Assembly: GCA_913062735.1 (NCBI GenBank)
Contig: CAJXWI010000091.1
Location: forward strand, 1-8,232
From: an uncultured Arcobacter sp.
GTDB lineage: Bacteria > Campylobacterota > Campylobacteria > Campylobacterales > Arcobacteraceae
Direction: 5' to 3'
DNA: 8,232 bases
The notes beneath the pieces are model-generated. The model was not told where the DNA came from. It made no database searches and saw only the letters and a list, made by a program, of their open reading frames with translations. Position 1 is the first letter of the stretch; each line of letters starts with the position of its first letter. Positions 1-5,812 of the stretch are shown in pieces. The translations under genes were made by a program, and so were the position numbers.

Positions 1-2
1 AG

Positions 3-317
3 ACTTGGATTAGCGAAGAATTTATTTATGCTTATAAACAGCTCTTTGATTTAGGTTATGCTTTTAGTATCGAATGTTATTTAAAACAAGAACTAGTAGG
101 TGGTTTGTATGGTTTGTTAATTAATAATGTATTTTGTGGGGAAAGTATGTTTTCAAAAAAAACAGACGCTTCTAAAGTAGCTTTTTATCACTTATGCAAA
201 GAAGCCAAAAACAATGGCATCAAATTAATTGACTGTCAAGTACATAATGCGCATCTTGAATCCTTAGGGGCAAAAGAAATAAGAAGAGAAGAATATTTTT
301 CAATGCTTAAAGAATAA
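3..317 (+). CDS. aat: Leucyl/phenylalanyl-tRNA--protein transferase, C-terminal part (5' end outside window)
   Basis: The enzyme moves Leu or Phe from its charged tRNA onto proteins with an N-terminal Arg or Lys. This creates an N-degron that ClpS delivers to ClpAP in the cytoplasm. The frame is open from base 3 without a start codon and reads 104 residues to a TAA, about half of the usual 200-235, so the N-terminal half lies upstream of the window. Family blocks are seen in order: TWI near the edge, then SIECYLKQELVGGLYG, FCGESMFS followed by DASKVA, and LIDCQVHNAHLESLGAKEI close to the end. The internal Met at base 105 falls inside the conserved GGLYG block and cannot be the true start. The gene converges on the NTF2-like gene, with 7 bases between the stops and a shared hairpin. 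Identification is firm because the GESMFS and DCQ...HL.SLGA blocks are diagnostic. Confidence 0.95.
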   Translation, partial: TWISEEFIYAYKQLFDLGYAFSIECYLKQELVGGLYGLLINNVFCGESMFSKKTDASKVAFYHLCKEAKNNGIKLIDCQVHNAHLESLGAKEIRREEYFSMLKE

Positions 318-334
318 GTTCTTCTTATTCTTTA
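308..334. terminator. Bidirectional hairpin covering both convergent stop codons
   Basis: A perfect 11-bp inverted repeat, TAAAGAATAAG (308-318) and CTTATTCTTTA (324-334), encloses a 5-base loop. The stop codons of aat (315-317) and of the NTF2-like gene (325-327, minus strand) both lie in the stems. The downstream arm is pyrimidine-rich on both strands, but no run of T follows and the stem is AT-rich. It is a plausible weak bidirectional terminator rather than a textbook one. Confidence 0.55.
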
Positions 335-807
335 TACTGGGGATGTCTTTTAATAAAAGAATCAAGGCGTTTATTAGCCATTCTTTTTAGTTTGATTTGA
401 AAATAAAAGCTCCAACCAAATATAATTCCGACATATCCAAAAGCCATTTTACACCAAGAATACATGTTAAAGCTGTCTTTATGAGATATTATCTTTCCAT
501 CTTTAAATATGAACTCAGCTTCTACTTCATTATGAATAAATTTCTTAGTAATTGAAAATATATATCTAGCATCCCAAGAAACACTTCCTTTAGAATCGTT
601 TGCTTTTACATTTTTGAAGTTTTTTGTATTGGGATTCCCTTTTTTTTCTAAAAGCATGTGCCACATAGCCTGTGCTCTTTTTCCACTTATTCTAAAAAAA
701 GGGTCATTGTATTCAATGTCTTTGTGATAACATTTTTGCATTTCTCTAAAATTTGACGCTCTAAATGCTTCATAAAACCTTGTTAAAAGTTTTTCGTTAT
801 CATTCAC
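325..807 (-). CDS. NTF2-like / SnoaL-fold family protein
   Basis: This 160-residue protein is probably cytoplasmic and of the nuclear transport factor 2-like (SnoaL) superfamily, whose members are cone-shaped ligand-binding or small-enzyme folds. The family pattern is visible: an N-terminal helix LLTRFYEAFRASNF (about 7-20), MQKCYHKDIEYNDPFF (23-38), AMWHML (47-52), then strands ending in EAEFIFKDGKIISHKDSF (96-113). A C-terminal extension (about 117-150) is partly hydrophobic, around GYVGIIFGW, and then basic; bacterial relatives of this length often have this helix. The substrate is unknown. ATG at 807 is the first usable start because a stop precedes it in frame. A Shine-Dalgarno-like AAGGAC lies about 11 bases upstream, rather far. 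The lipoprotein gene is 76 bases upstream on the same strand, so cotranscription is possible. The fold assignment is fairly sure; the function is not. Confidence 0.75.
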   Translation of the reverse strand: MNDNEKLLTRFYEAFRASNFREMQKCYHKDIEYNDPFFRISGKRAQAMWHMLLEKKGNPNTKNFKNVKANDSKGSVSWDARYIFSITKKFIHNEVEAEFIFKDGKIISHKDSFNMYSWCKMAFGYVGIIFGWSFYFQIKLKRMANKRLDSFIKRHPQYKE

Positions 808-883
808 GTAATATGTCCTTAATACTTATTTGTTTTATCTTCTTATTTTATTCTAAAATACTCTATATTTAAGTTACTTACAC

Positions 884-1462
884 TTAAAAATCAACTTTGC
901 TTTTAATTTCCTTACAATTGTTACGTCTTGAATCACAAACTTGCACTGTTTTTAAATAGATCATTGTTTCTATTGTTTGTTTTGCACTTGGCGAATACAA
1001 AAATATTTTTTCAATAATATAAAAATGTTCCCTTCCTTTTATTATTTTTATAAATCGCGTCATACTATTCTTTCGTATAGAATTTTGGGGACAAAATACA
1101 GAAATAAATGCAACCTCAAAGGTATTTTCAATACCCGCTCCTAAAACTTCAAGAGAACTGCCCTTACACTTAAGAAACCAAGATATTTCTAACTTATGTA
1201 TATATTCACTCATATAAAGACCAAAAGAATCAGCATTAATTGTACTACTTATCATTTCTTGGTAATTATTTTTATAGTTGGTATAAGGAATAAAAAGAAG
1301 TCGTCTGTCATTATTTTTATAATATTTCTCCATAAGTTTATAGGTACTTGGTATTTTTAAATAAAGATATTCAGACTTAGGAGCAATGAGATGTGTTTCT
1401 TTTTGGGAACAAGCAGAAAAGAAAACGAGTACTAAGATTATTGGAAATAAGATATTTTTCAT
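884..1462 (-). CDS. Putative small lipoprotein, unknown function
   Basis: I do not recognise the family of this 192-residue protein. Residues 1-17 form a lipoprotein signal: Lys at 3, a hydrophobic core ILFPIILVLVFF, and a lipobox FSAC with the acylated Cys at 18. The protein should be exported and lipid-anchored. Ser at +2 is typical of outer-membrane sorting in E. coli, but that rule is uncertain here. The mature part has four further cysteines (99, 124, 176, 183), enough for two disulfides, and many Tyr and Lys. A good Shine-Dalgarno (AAGGAA) sits about 8 bases before the ATG, which supports this start. Behind the stop, a short inverted repeat (868-874 with 882-888) overlaps the TAA but has no T-run, so I do not call it a terminator. 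Real coding is likely from the signal, the Shine-Dalgarno and the length. Confidence 0.8.
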   Translation of the reverse strand: MKNILFPIILVLVFFSACSQKETHLIAPKSEYLYLKIPSTYKLMEKYYKNNDRRLLFIPYTNYKNNYQEMISSTINADSFGLYMSEYIHKLEISWFLKCKGSSLEVLGAGIENTFEVAFISVFCPQNSIRKNSMTRFIKIIKGREHFYIIEKIFLYSPSAKQTIETMIYLKTVQVCDSRRNNCKEIKSKVDF

Positions 1463-1488
1463 TTTATAATTCCTTTTTTAAAGAAGTA

Positions 1489-1547
1489 ACTATAAAACAA
1501 GATTATGATTTTTGATATTATTCCTAACTTAAAATATCATGATTATC
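1489..1547 (-). promoter_or_regulatory. Possible promoter and dyad in front of the lipoprotein gene
   Basis: On the minus strand a T-rich stretch leads to TATAGT (1494-1489), about 26 bases before the lipoprotein start, a reasonable -10. No good -35 is visible. Further upstream lie a 7-bp dyad, TGATATT (1513-1519) with AATATCA (1533-1539), and a GATAAT hexamer (1547-1542) next to CATGAT. These could be operator sites, but in such AT-rich DNA the evidence is thin. Confidence 0.3.
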
Positions 1548-1612
1548 AAGATAGTTTTCAATCTTGGAATTAAGGTATTTGTGAAGAAACATTAATAAAA
1601 GAAGAAAGTATT

Positions 1613-1647
1613 TTTATAAAGAAACAGATTATCTGTTTCTTTATAAA
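1613..1647 (-). terminator. Long perfect palindrome behind the H1-like gene, probable terminator
   Basis: Two perfect 17-base arms (1613-1629 and 1631-1647) flank a single central T at 1630. The core is GAAACAGAT-T-ATCTGTTTC, and outer bases are AT pairs. It starts 4 bases after the stop codon of the histone H1-like gene. In the minus-strand transcript the second arm contains UUUCUUUAUAAA and is followed by AAUACUUUCUUC, so the U-rich tract is only partial. Position and arm length strongly suggest a transcript end or an mRNA-stabilising hairpin. No plus-strand gene ends here. Confidence 0.65.
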
Positions 1648-1651
1648 TTAT

Positions 1652-2002
1652 TTATGCTATTTTTTTAGCTTTTTTTGAAGTATTATTTGCAGCTTTTTTA
1701 ATAACTTTTTTTGCTACTTTTTTAGCAGGTTTTTTTGCTACTTTTTTTGCTACTTTTTTAACAACTTTTTTTGCAGTTTTTTTAACAACTTTTTTACTTA
1801 CTTTTTTATTTACTTTCTTAGCAACTTTTTTTGCAGTTTTTTTAGCAACTTTTTTTGCATCTTTAACTTTTGTCGGTTTTGCTTTAACAACTTTTTTAAT
1901 AACACTTTTTACAACTTTTTTAACATTCTTTTTTTTGCTTACTTTTTTGCTTGCTTTTAAAGATATCTTTGCAACTTTTTTCTTATTTAATACTTTTGCC
2001 AT
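1652..2002 (-). CDS. Histone H1-like Lys/Ala/Val-rich DNA-binding protein
   Basis: This 116-residue, extremely basic protein should bind DNA or RNA through charge and compact the nucleoid, like the C-terminal tail of eukaryotic H1 and bacterial H1-like proteins (chlamydial Hc1/Hc2, Bordetella BpH1). About 45% of residues are Lys. The only acidic residue I find is Asp48, and there is no Arg, Gly, aromatic residue or Cys. Residues 52-103 are 13 uninterrupted tetrads of the form X-X-Lys-Lys (VAKK, TAKK, VNKK, VSKK, PAKK and so on), the classic H1-tail pattern. No globular domain is present. The start is well supported by AAGGAAG about 6 bases before the ATG and by a consensus promoter upstream; a long hairpin follows the stop. 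A strictly low-complexity reading frame could be an artefact, but promoter, Shine-Dalgarno and terminator all fit, so it is very likely expressed, perhaps strongly. Confidence 0.88.
   Translation of the reverse strand: MAKVLNKKKVAKISLKASKKVSKKKNVKKVVKSVIKKVVKAKPTKVKDAKKVAKKTAKKVAKKVNKKVSKKVVKKTAKKVVKKVAKKVAKKPAKKVAKKVIKKAANNTSKKAKKIA
1694..1849 (-). repeat. Degenerate 12-base tandem repeat (13 units) inside the H1-like gene
   Basis: The DNA coding for residues 52-103 repeats with a 12-base period. Each unit encodes two small residues followed by Lys-Lys, and the coding strand reads roughly GTT-GCA-AAA-AAA with variants. Some neighbouring units are nearly identical. Gain or loss of whole units would keep the frame, while slippage in the runs of 6 or 7 A would break it. 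Confidence 0.85.
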
Positions 2003-2027
2003 TTGGACTTCCTTAGTTTTTTTTCAC

Positions 2028-2047
2028 TACTTTTATATATAAAAGTA
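2028..2047. promoter_or_regulatory. Perfect 20-bp palindrome in the leader of the H1-like gene
   Basis: TACTTTTATA (2028-2037) is followed directly by its reverse complement TATAAAAGTA (2038-2047), with no spacer. Given the -10 at 2066-2061, transcription should begin near 2054, so this palindrome lies just inside the 5' leader, about 25 bases before the start codon. It could be an operator for a dimeric repressor or a leader hairpin. AT-richness raises the chance of coincidence, but 10 perfect half-site pairs are notable. Confidence 0.5.
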
Positions 2048-2060
2048 ATATTATATGGGG

Positions 2061-2089
2061 ATTATATATATTTAATTGTCATTTGTCAA
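2061..2089 (-). promoter_or_regulatory. Consensus sigma70 promoter of the H1-like gene
   Basis: Read on the minus strand, TTGACA (2089-2084) and TATAAT (2066-2061) are both perfect consensus hexamers separated by exactly 17 bases. The expected start of transcription is near 2054, giving a leader of about 50 bases with the Shine-Dalgarno AAGGAAG at its end. A perfect -35 is rare in Campylobacterota, whose sigma70 promoters usually show only the -10, so this points to strong expression. Confidence 0.8.
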
Positions 2090-2167
2090 TACCTTTTGCT
2101 TATTTTTTGTAAATTTAGAATTATATTTCCCATAAATTACACACATTATTTTTTTATAATATATTTT

Positions 2168-2173
2168 AAGGAG
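2168..2173 (+). promoter_or_regulatory. Shine-Dalgarno AAGGAG of the 40-residue peptide
   Basis: AAGGAG ends 5 bases before the ATG at 2179, which is ideal spacing and the main support for this small gene. A TATAAT at 2155-2160 lies only 7 bases upstream. If it is the -10, the transcript would begin at or next to the Shine-Dalgarno, so a start further upstream is also possible. Confidence 0.5.
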
Positions 2174-2178
2174 TCAAA

Positions 2179-2301
2179 ATGGCCAAAATAAGAGTCTTAT
2201 TTCAAACTTTCTTATTATTTTTATTTTCAATATTTTTTTGTTTTTGCATTATTGTTGTGTGTTTTATTTTAATAATAGATTCAAATAATATATTATTTTA
2301 A
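2179..2301 (+). CDS. Putative 40-residue single-span membrane peptide
   Basis: The frame starts with ATG-GCC-AAA and ends in TAA at 2299-2301. The product begins MAKIRVLFQT, followed by about 23 strongly hydrophobic residues (roughly 11-33) rich in Phe, Leu, Ile and Cys, and ends in the short polar tail DSNNILF. Two basic residues before the hydrophobic span and an acidic one after it predict N-in topology by the positive-inside rule. Three cysteines (21, 23 and 28) lie in the span. I recognise no family. The gene stands alone, divergent from the H1-like gene and 68 bases before the beta-propeller gene, and could share its transcript. T-rich DNA gives hydrophobic frames by chance, so the case rests on the excellent Shine-Dalgarno. 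Confidence 0.45.
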   Translation: MAKIRVLFQTFLLFLFSIFFCFCIIVVCFILIIDSNNILF

Positions 2302-2340
2302 GAAAACAGCTTAAAAATCTACTATTTACCACTTCTTCTA

Positions 2341-2346
2341 TATACT
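2341..2346 (+). promoter_or_regulatory. Possible -10 element of the beta-propeller gene
   Basis: TATACT lies 23 bases before the start codon at 2370, and a Shine-Dalgarno-like AGAGG lies between them. There is no convincing -35 at 16-18 bases upstream, which is common for this phylum. Confidence 0.3.
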
Positions 2347-2369
2347 TGTAAAAAAAGAAAGAGGATTAA

Positions 2370-3116
2370 ATGAAAAGTATTTTTTTGATATTTTTGTGTT
2401 CTTTGCCATTTTTAAATGCAAATGCAAAAGTACTGGCACTAATTCCAGAAGCATCCGGAATCACTTATGTAAAAAAAACAAATACCCTCTTTGTTGTTAA
2501 TGATGAAGGTTTCTTATATGAACTAAGCTTAAAAGGAAAAATTCTAAGAAAAAAGAATCTGGGTTCTTATGATTTTGAAGGAATTAGTTTTGATAAAAAA
2601 AACAACTTGTTAATTCTGCTTATTGAAGGAAAAGACAATATTCTACTAGTTCATCTTAAGAACTTTCATATAAAAAAAGAAATTTCTATTAAAAGAAAAT
2701 ATAAAAACAAGCTTCTTTTAAAAAAAGATAAAAAAAGAGGGTTAGAGGGTATTACCTTAATAGACTCTAATTTATATCTCTCAAATCAATCACGAATAGC
2801 TTATCCTAAAGAAGATGCTTCAGTTATTGTAATTCTTCCTTATAATACTAAAAAGAAGAAACTAAAAATTCTTCGTATTATTGATCATGGATTAATAGAT
2901 ATTTCTGGTTTGACTTATTATAAGGGTGACTTGTATTTAGTTTCTGATAAAACAAGCACAATTTTTTTATATTCATTTAAAGAAAAAAGAATCATTAAAG
3001 AGAAAAAACTAAATAGTGCACATGCTCAAGAAGGTATTGCCTTTGATAAAAAAGGAAACTTATATATTGCAGATGATAAAGGAAAAGTTTTAGTGTATAA
3101 AAACTTTAAAATGTAA
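2370..3116 (+). CDS. Exported SdiA-regulated (YjiK-like) beta-propeller protein
   Basis: This 248-residue protein has a signal peptide (MKSIFLIFLCSLPFLNANA, likely cut after Ala19), so the mature form should be periplasmic. The body matches the SdiA-regulated/YjiK family, a six-bladed-propeller-like group of unknown biochemical role. A short motif of the form E/S-G-I/L-T/S/A-Y/F recurs once per putative blade: EASGITY (28-34), DFEGISFD (69-76), GLEGITL (125-131), DISGLTYY (178-185) and AQEGIAFD (220-227). Each is followed by a strand such as LFVVND or LYIADD. The many Lys-rich turns are probably surface. The start is supported by AGAGG about 6 bases upstream. It converges with the alpha/beta hydrolase, with 4 bases between the stops and no good terminator. 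Family assignment is fairly confident; the ligand, possibly a phosphoester or other small molecule, cannot be read from sequence. Confidence 0.8.
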   Translation: MKSIFLIFLCSLPFLNANAKVLALIPEASGITYVKKTNTLFVVNDEGFLYELSLKGKILRKKNLGSYDFEGISFDKKNNLLILLIEGKDNILLVHLKNFHIKKEISIKRKYKNKLLLKKDKKRGLEGITLIDSNLYLSNQSRIAYPKEDASVIVILPYNTKKKKLKILRIIDHGLIDISGLTYYKGDLYLVSDKTSTIFLYSFKEKRIIKEKKLNSAHAQEGIAFDKKGNLYIADDKGKVLVYKNFKM

Positions 3117-3120
3117 ACAC

Positions 3121-3819
3121 TTATTTTTTATTTTTGATCCATTCAAGTATTAACATATGTAGTTTTTCTGGCTCCTCTAATGGCAACATATGGCTAGTGC
3201 TGTTGTGTATAATAAACCTTGCTTCTGTGTATTCTTCTTCTAATTTACGCAAGGAATTGTGATTTAAAAGTCTGTCTCGTTTTGAATAAAAAAAATAAAC
3301 CAAGTTTTTTAATGCTTTTAAATCCTGTGATAAGTCTTTTCGCAATAAGGTAGCTTTCATTTGAAGTTCAAAGACAAAAGCACCTGCATCTTGGTACATG
3401 TCTTGTACTACTTCTATAAGTTCTGTATTATTAGAATTTTTTTCTTCTAATAAAGAAATGACTTTTTTCGCACTTAAGCCTTTAAATCCATGCTTCTTCG
3501 TAAACTCAATAGCAAGACTTCGTTTTATAATTTCATCTTTGTGCATGGAAGAAGGACTTGCTGCAAGTATAAATAATTTATTAATTCTTTGGGGATATTT
3601 ACAAGCAAAATAAGATGCAACATAACCACCCAAGGAAAAGCCAAGTAAATTAATTTTTTCTTCTTTGAAAGATAAAGCATCTATTATTTCATCAAAAGTG
3701 CTTTTTAAAGGAATATTTACATGAATAAGTTCGTAAGTATCATCAAATAAAGAAAAAAGGTTTTTCCATAATCTTTCATCTGTCATTAAACCAGGGAGAA
3801 AATATATCTTTGTTTTCAT
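3121..3819 (-). CDS. Alpha/beta hydrolase
   Basis: This 232-residue cytoplasmic protein of the alpha/beta-hydrolase fold probably cleaves an ester, thioester or similar bond; the substrate is unknown. In order: the first strand and oxyanion region YFLPGLMTDERLW (6-18), the nucleophile elbow GFSLGG with Ser62, the acid Asp182 in YSKRDRLLN after a core strand, and the base His210 in STSHMLPLEEP. The full triad Ser-Asp-His is therefore present and correctly spaced, so it should be active. A lid-like helical insert lies between about 95 and 160. No signal peptide is seen. The AGAAGAA before the ATG is a modest Shine-Dalgarno. The gene is a single unit between a convergent neighbour and the short NTF2-like gene. 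BioH/BioV-type pimeloyl-ester hydrolases share this fold, but nothing here shows a link to biotin. Confidence 0.85.
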   Translation of the reverse strand: MKTKIYFLPGLMTDERLWKNLFSLFDDTYELIHVNIPLKSTFDEIIDALSFKEEKINLLGFSLGGYVASYFACKYPQRINKLFILAASPSSMHKDEIIKRSLAIEFTKKHGFKGLSAKKVISLLEEKNSNNTELIEVVQDMYQDAGAFVFELQMKATLLRKDLSQDLKALKNLVYFFYSKRDRLLNHNSLRKLEEEYTEARFIIHNSTSHMLPLEEPEKLHMLILEWIKNKK

Positions 3820-3966
3820 ATTCTTCTTTTTATATTAAATTACTTCTGCTGTACTAAGTAAAAAAACGATTCTTTTAAATCTGTATTATTAGATTTTTGT
3901 AATATAAAATAACATTTTAGAGCTAAATATCTTCATTATTCATATAAAAACTAAGACTATTACGTT
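3820..3966. other. Intergenic region upstream of the hydrolase gene
   Basis: This AT-rich stretch separates two minus-strand genes and should hold the hydrolase promoter. The only structure I see is a 6-bp dyad, AAATCT (3877-3882) and AGATTT (3891-3896), about 60 bases before the hydrolase start. It is too short to call as an operator or terminator. Confidence 0.3.
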
Positions 3967-4305
3967 TTACAGAGAAATATATTCTTCTCTTGTAATTTTT
4001 AATTCTTCCCATGTTTGAAGATGTTTTCCAATAAATTCATAGGTGACATTATTTATATTGGTTAATTTATAATTGAATATAAGTTCAGAAACATTGCCAA
4101 CAATTTTTTTTGAGCACAGTTCTATATCAAAATCTTTTATTGTACTTTCAAAAACTTCATATTTGACATAAGCTTCATTTTTATTTTTAGCAAAAATAAT
4201 TCCATTGTTTAACATTAAGACATTTTCAGCGTAGAACAGATTACATATTTCGAGAACTTTTCCATCTTGTACTAATTTAATAAATTCATTTATTCTATCT
4301 TCCAT
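3967..4305 (-). CDS. Short NTF2-like / SnoaL-fold protein
   Basis: This 112-residue protein has the plan of single-domain SnoaL-like proteins. A first helix, INEFIKLVQDGKVLEICNLFYAENVLML (5-32), contains the typical FYAENV turn. Then come FAKNKNEAYVKYEVFESTIKDFD (38-60), corresponding to the usual GK..I...FE segment, and strands ending in a TWEELKITREEYISL tail (99-112) like the family's W..GKI..E.FYY. No transmembrane span or signal is seen. Ligand and role are unknown. The start is supported by TAAGGT about 6 bases before the ATG. It is divergent from trpB with 252 bases between, and unlike the 325-807 protein it lacks the C-terminal extension; the two are not close copies. Confidence 0.7.
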   Translation of the reverse strand: MEDRINEFIKLVQDGKVLEICNLFYAENVLMLNNGIIFAKNKNEAYVKYEVFESTIKDFDIELCSKKIVGNVSELIFNYKLTNINNVTYEFIGKHLQTWEELKITREEYISL

Positions 4306-4440
4306 TTTTTAACCTTACAAATTAATAATGTGTAACAATAGCAATATTGTACGTAGTATTCGTAGATATTACATTAAAAATAAAAAAAATAACTTAAAAT
4401 TATTTTTATAAACTTTATTTTTAAAGAAATTTTAAACATA

Positions 4441-4465
4441 TAAATTACCTTATAATTGTAATTTA
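4441..4465. promoter_or_regulatory. Dyad enclosing a TATAAT between the NTF2-like gene and trpB
   Basis: TAAATTAC (4441-4448) and its reverse complement GTAATTTA (4458-4465) flank a 9-base spacer that contains TATAAT (4451-4456). This is the shape of an operator over a -10 element and could control trpB or the divergent gene. No -35 fits well, so it is only a candidate. Confidence 0.35.
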
Positions 4466-4526
4466 CATTTATTATTATTTCCATTTTAAATATATTTTTG
4501 AAAAACCTACTTTAAGCTAATTAACA

Positions 4527-4552
4527 TATAATAATAAAAAGAATTTTAGGAG
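4527..4552 (+). promoter_or_regulatory. Possible -10 and Shine-Dalgarno of trpB
   Basis: TATAAT (4527-4532) lies 25 bases before the trpB ATG, and AGGAG (4548-4552) is spaced 5 bases from it. The Shine-Dalgarno fixes the start at 4558. A TTGAAA at 4498-4503 is 23 bases from the -10, too far for a normal -35. I see no Trp-rich leader peptide or attenuator hairpins. Confidence 0.5.
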
Positions 4553-4557
4553 AAATA

Positions 4558-5769
4558 ATGATTAAAGACTATTTAAAAAACACTCCCAACAAAGAAGGTT
4601 ATTTTGGTAAATTCGGAGGTTCTTATATTCCACCTGTTTTAGAAGAAGCTTTTGAAGATATCAAAAAAGCCTATGAAGAATTAAAAGATTCTCCTACTTT
4701 TTTAGAAGAACTGTCCTATGTAAGAAAACACTATCAAGGAAGACCAACTCCTATTTCTTATGCTAAAAATCTTAGCAAAGAATGTGCTGGCGCAAAAATT
4801 TATTTAAAAAGAGAAGATTTAAACCATACAGGAGCACATAAATTAAACCATTGTATGGCAGAAGTTATTTTAGCCAAACATTTAGGAAAGAAAAAAGTGA
4901 TTGCAGAAACAGGGGCAGGACAGCATGGTGTTGCACTTGCTACGGCCGCTGCTTATTTTGGAATGGAATGTGAAATTCATATGGGCGAAGTAGATATAAA
5001 AAAAGAGCATCCAAATGTAATAAGAATGCAAATTTTAGGGGCTAAAGTAATTCCAGTAACTCACGGATTAAAAACATTAAAAGAAGCGGTTGATTCTGCT
5101 TTTGAGTCCTATATATCTCAAGCTTCTAGCGCTCTTTATTGTATTGGTTCAGTAGTAGGCCCTCATCCTTTTCCAATGATGGTAAGAGACTTTCAAAGTA
5201 TTATTGGGTTTGAAGCAAGAGAACAGTTTTTAAGCTTAGAGAACAAACTTCCTTCTCATGTAATTGCATGCGTTGGTGGAGGTTCAAATGCTATGGGTAT
5301 TTTTGCTGGTTTTATCCAAGAGGAAGAAGTGCAATTAATTGGCGTTGAACCTCTTGGAAAAGGAAAGGAATTAGGAGAGCATGCTGCTTCTTTATCTTAT
5401 GGAGAAGAAGGAATTATGCACGGGTTTAATTCTATTATGTTAAAAGACAAAGAAGGAGAACCTTCCCCTGTTTACTCAATTGCCTCAGGTATTGATTATC
5501 CTTCAGTAGGTCCAGAACAAGCATATTTAAAAGAATTAGGAAGAACCAAAGTAGGTCTTTGTAATGATATTGAAGCCATTGATGCCTTTTATAAACTCTC
5601 TCAGTTAGAAGGTATTATTCCAGCACTTGAATCAGCACATGCTATTGCCTATGCTATGAAACTGGCAAAAAGTTTAAGTAACGATCAAAGTATTTTAATT
5701 AATTTAAGTGGACGTGGAGATAAAGACATTGATTTTGTAGTTGAAAACTACCCTATTCCAAATAAATAA
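4558..5769 (+). CDS. trpB: Tryptophan synthase beta chain (stand-alone copy)
   Basis: This 403-residue PLP enzyme joins indole and serine to make tryptophan. All main active-site parts are present: the N-terminal [12 protein letters not shown] (15-26), GRPTP (61-65), catalytic Lys95 in HTGAHK, Glu117 in ETGAGQHG, the PLP-phosphate loop GGGSNA (240-245), Asp313 in GIDYPSVGP, Glu358 in ALESAHA and Ser384 in LSGRGDKD. Length fits the TrpB1 group (about 390-410). Differences from textbook TrpB1 are visible: HKLNH in place of HKINN or [21 protein letters not shown] in place of the usual MGxxDxxRQxxNVxRM in the mobile loop facing the alpha subunit; and ESAHA in place of ESSHA. No trpA follows; a terminator comes directly after, and the next gene is on the other strand. 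It may be a second TrpB that works without TrpA or uses free indole; that part is inference. Enzyme class is certain. Confidence 0.93.
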   Translation: MIKDYLKNTPNKEGYFGKFGGSYIPPVLEEAFEDIKKAYEELKDSPTFLEELSYVRKHYQGRPTPISYAKNLSKECAGAKIYLKREDLNHTGAHKLNHCMAEVILAKHLGKKKVIAETGAGQHGVALATAAAYFGMECEIHMGEVDIKKEHPNVIRMQILGAKVIPVTHGLKTLKEAVDSAFESYISQASSALYCIGSVVGPHPFPMMVRDFQSIIGFEAREQFLSLENKLPSHVIACVGGGSNAMGIFAGFIQEEEVQLIGVEPLGKGKELGEHAASLSYGEEGIMHGFNSIMLKDKEGEPSPVYSIASGIDYPSVGPEQAYLKELGRTKVGLCNDIEAIDAFYKLSQLEGIIPALESAHAIAYAMKLAKSLSNDQSILINLSGRGDKDIDFVVENYPIPNK

Positions 5770-5774
5770 GCAAG

Positions 5775-5802
5775 AAGTGCCACTTGATTGGCACTTTTTT
5801 TT
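5775..5802 (+). terminator. Rho-independent terminator of trpB
   Basis: An 8-bp stem, AAGTGCCA (5775-5782) with TGGCACTT (5789-5796), has a 6-base loop and runs straight into 8 T (5795-5802), starting 5 bases after the trpB stop. On the minus strand the same stem follows the tupC stop by 16 bases and is trailed by CTTGCTTATTTATTT, so it may also end the tup transcript. Confidence 0.9.
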
Positions 5803-5812
5803 CTTCTTTAAT

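Noticed and set aside
868..888. Inverted repeat over the lipoprotein stop as a terminator
   Set aside because: Only 7 AT-rich pairs with no T-run on the minus strand; likely chance in this base composition.
1501..1550. Fur-box-like GATAAT elements upstream of the lipoprotein gene
   Set aside because: Only one clean GATAAT hexamer is present and the other two units do not match, so an iron-regulation claim is not supported.
2003..2191. Plus-strand 62-codon hydrophobic open frame
   Set aside because: It has no Shine-Dalgarno, covers the promoter and leader of the H1-like gene, and overlaps the better-supported 40-residue peptide in another frame.
3084..3107. AAAGTTTT/AAAACTTT stem near the end of the beta-propeller gene as a terminator
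   Set aside because: The stem is all but one pair AT, lies inside the coding region, and the T-rich stretch begins about 14 bases later.
3398..3613. Plus-strand 71-codon open frame inside the hydrolase gene
   Set aside because: It is antisense to a gene with a complete catalytic triad and has no ribosome binding site or recognisable product.
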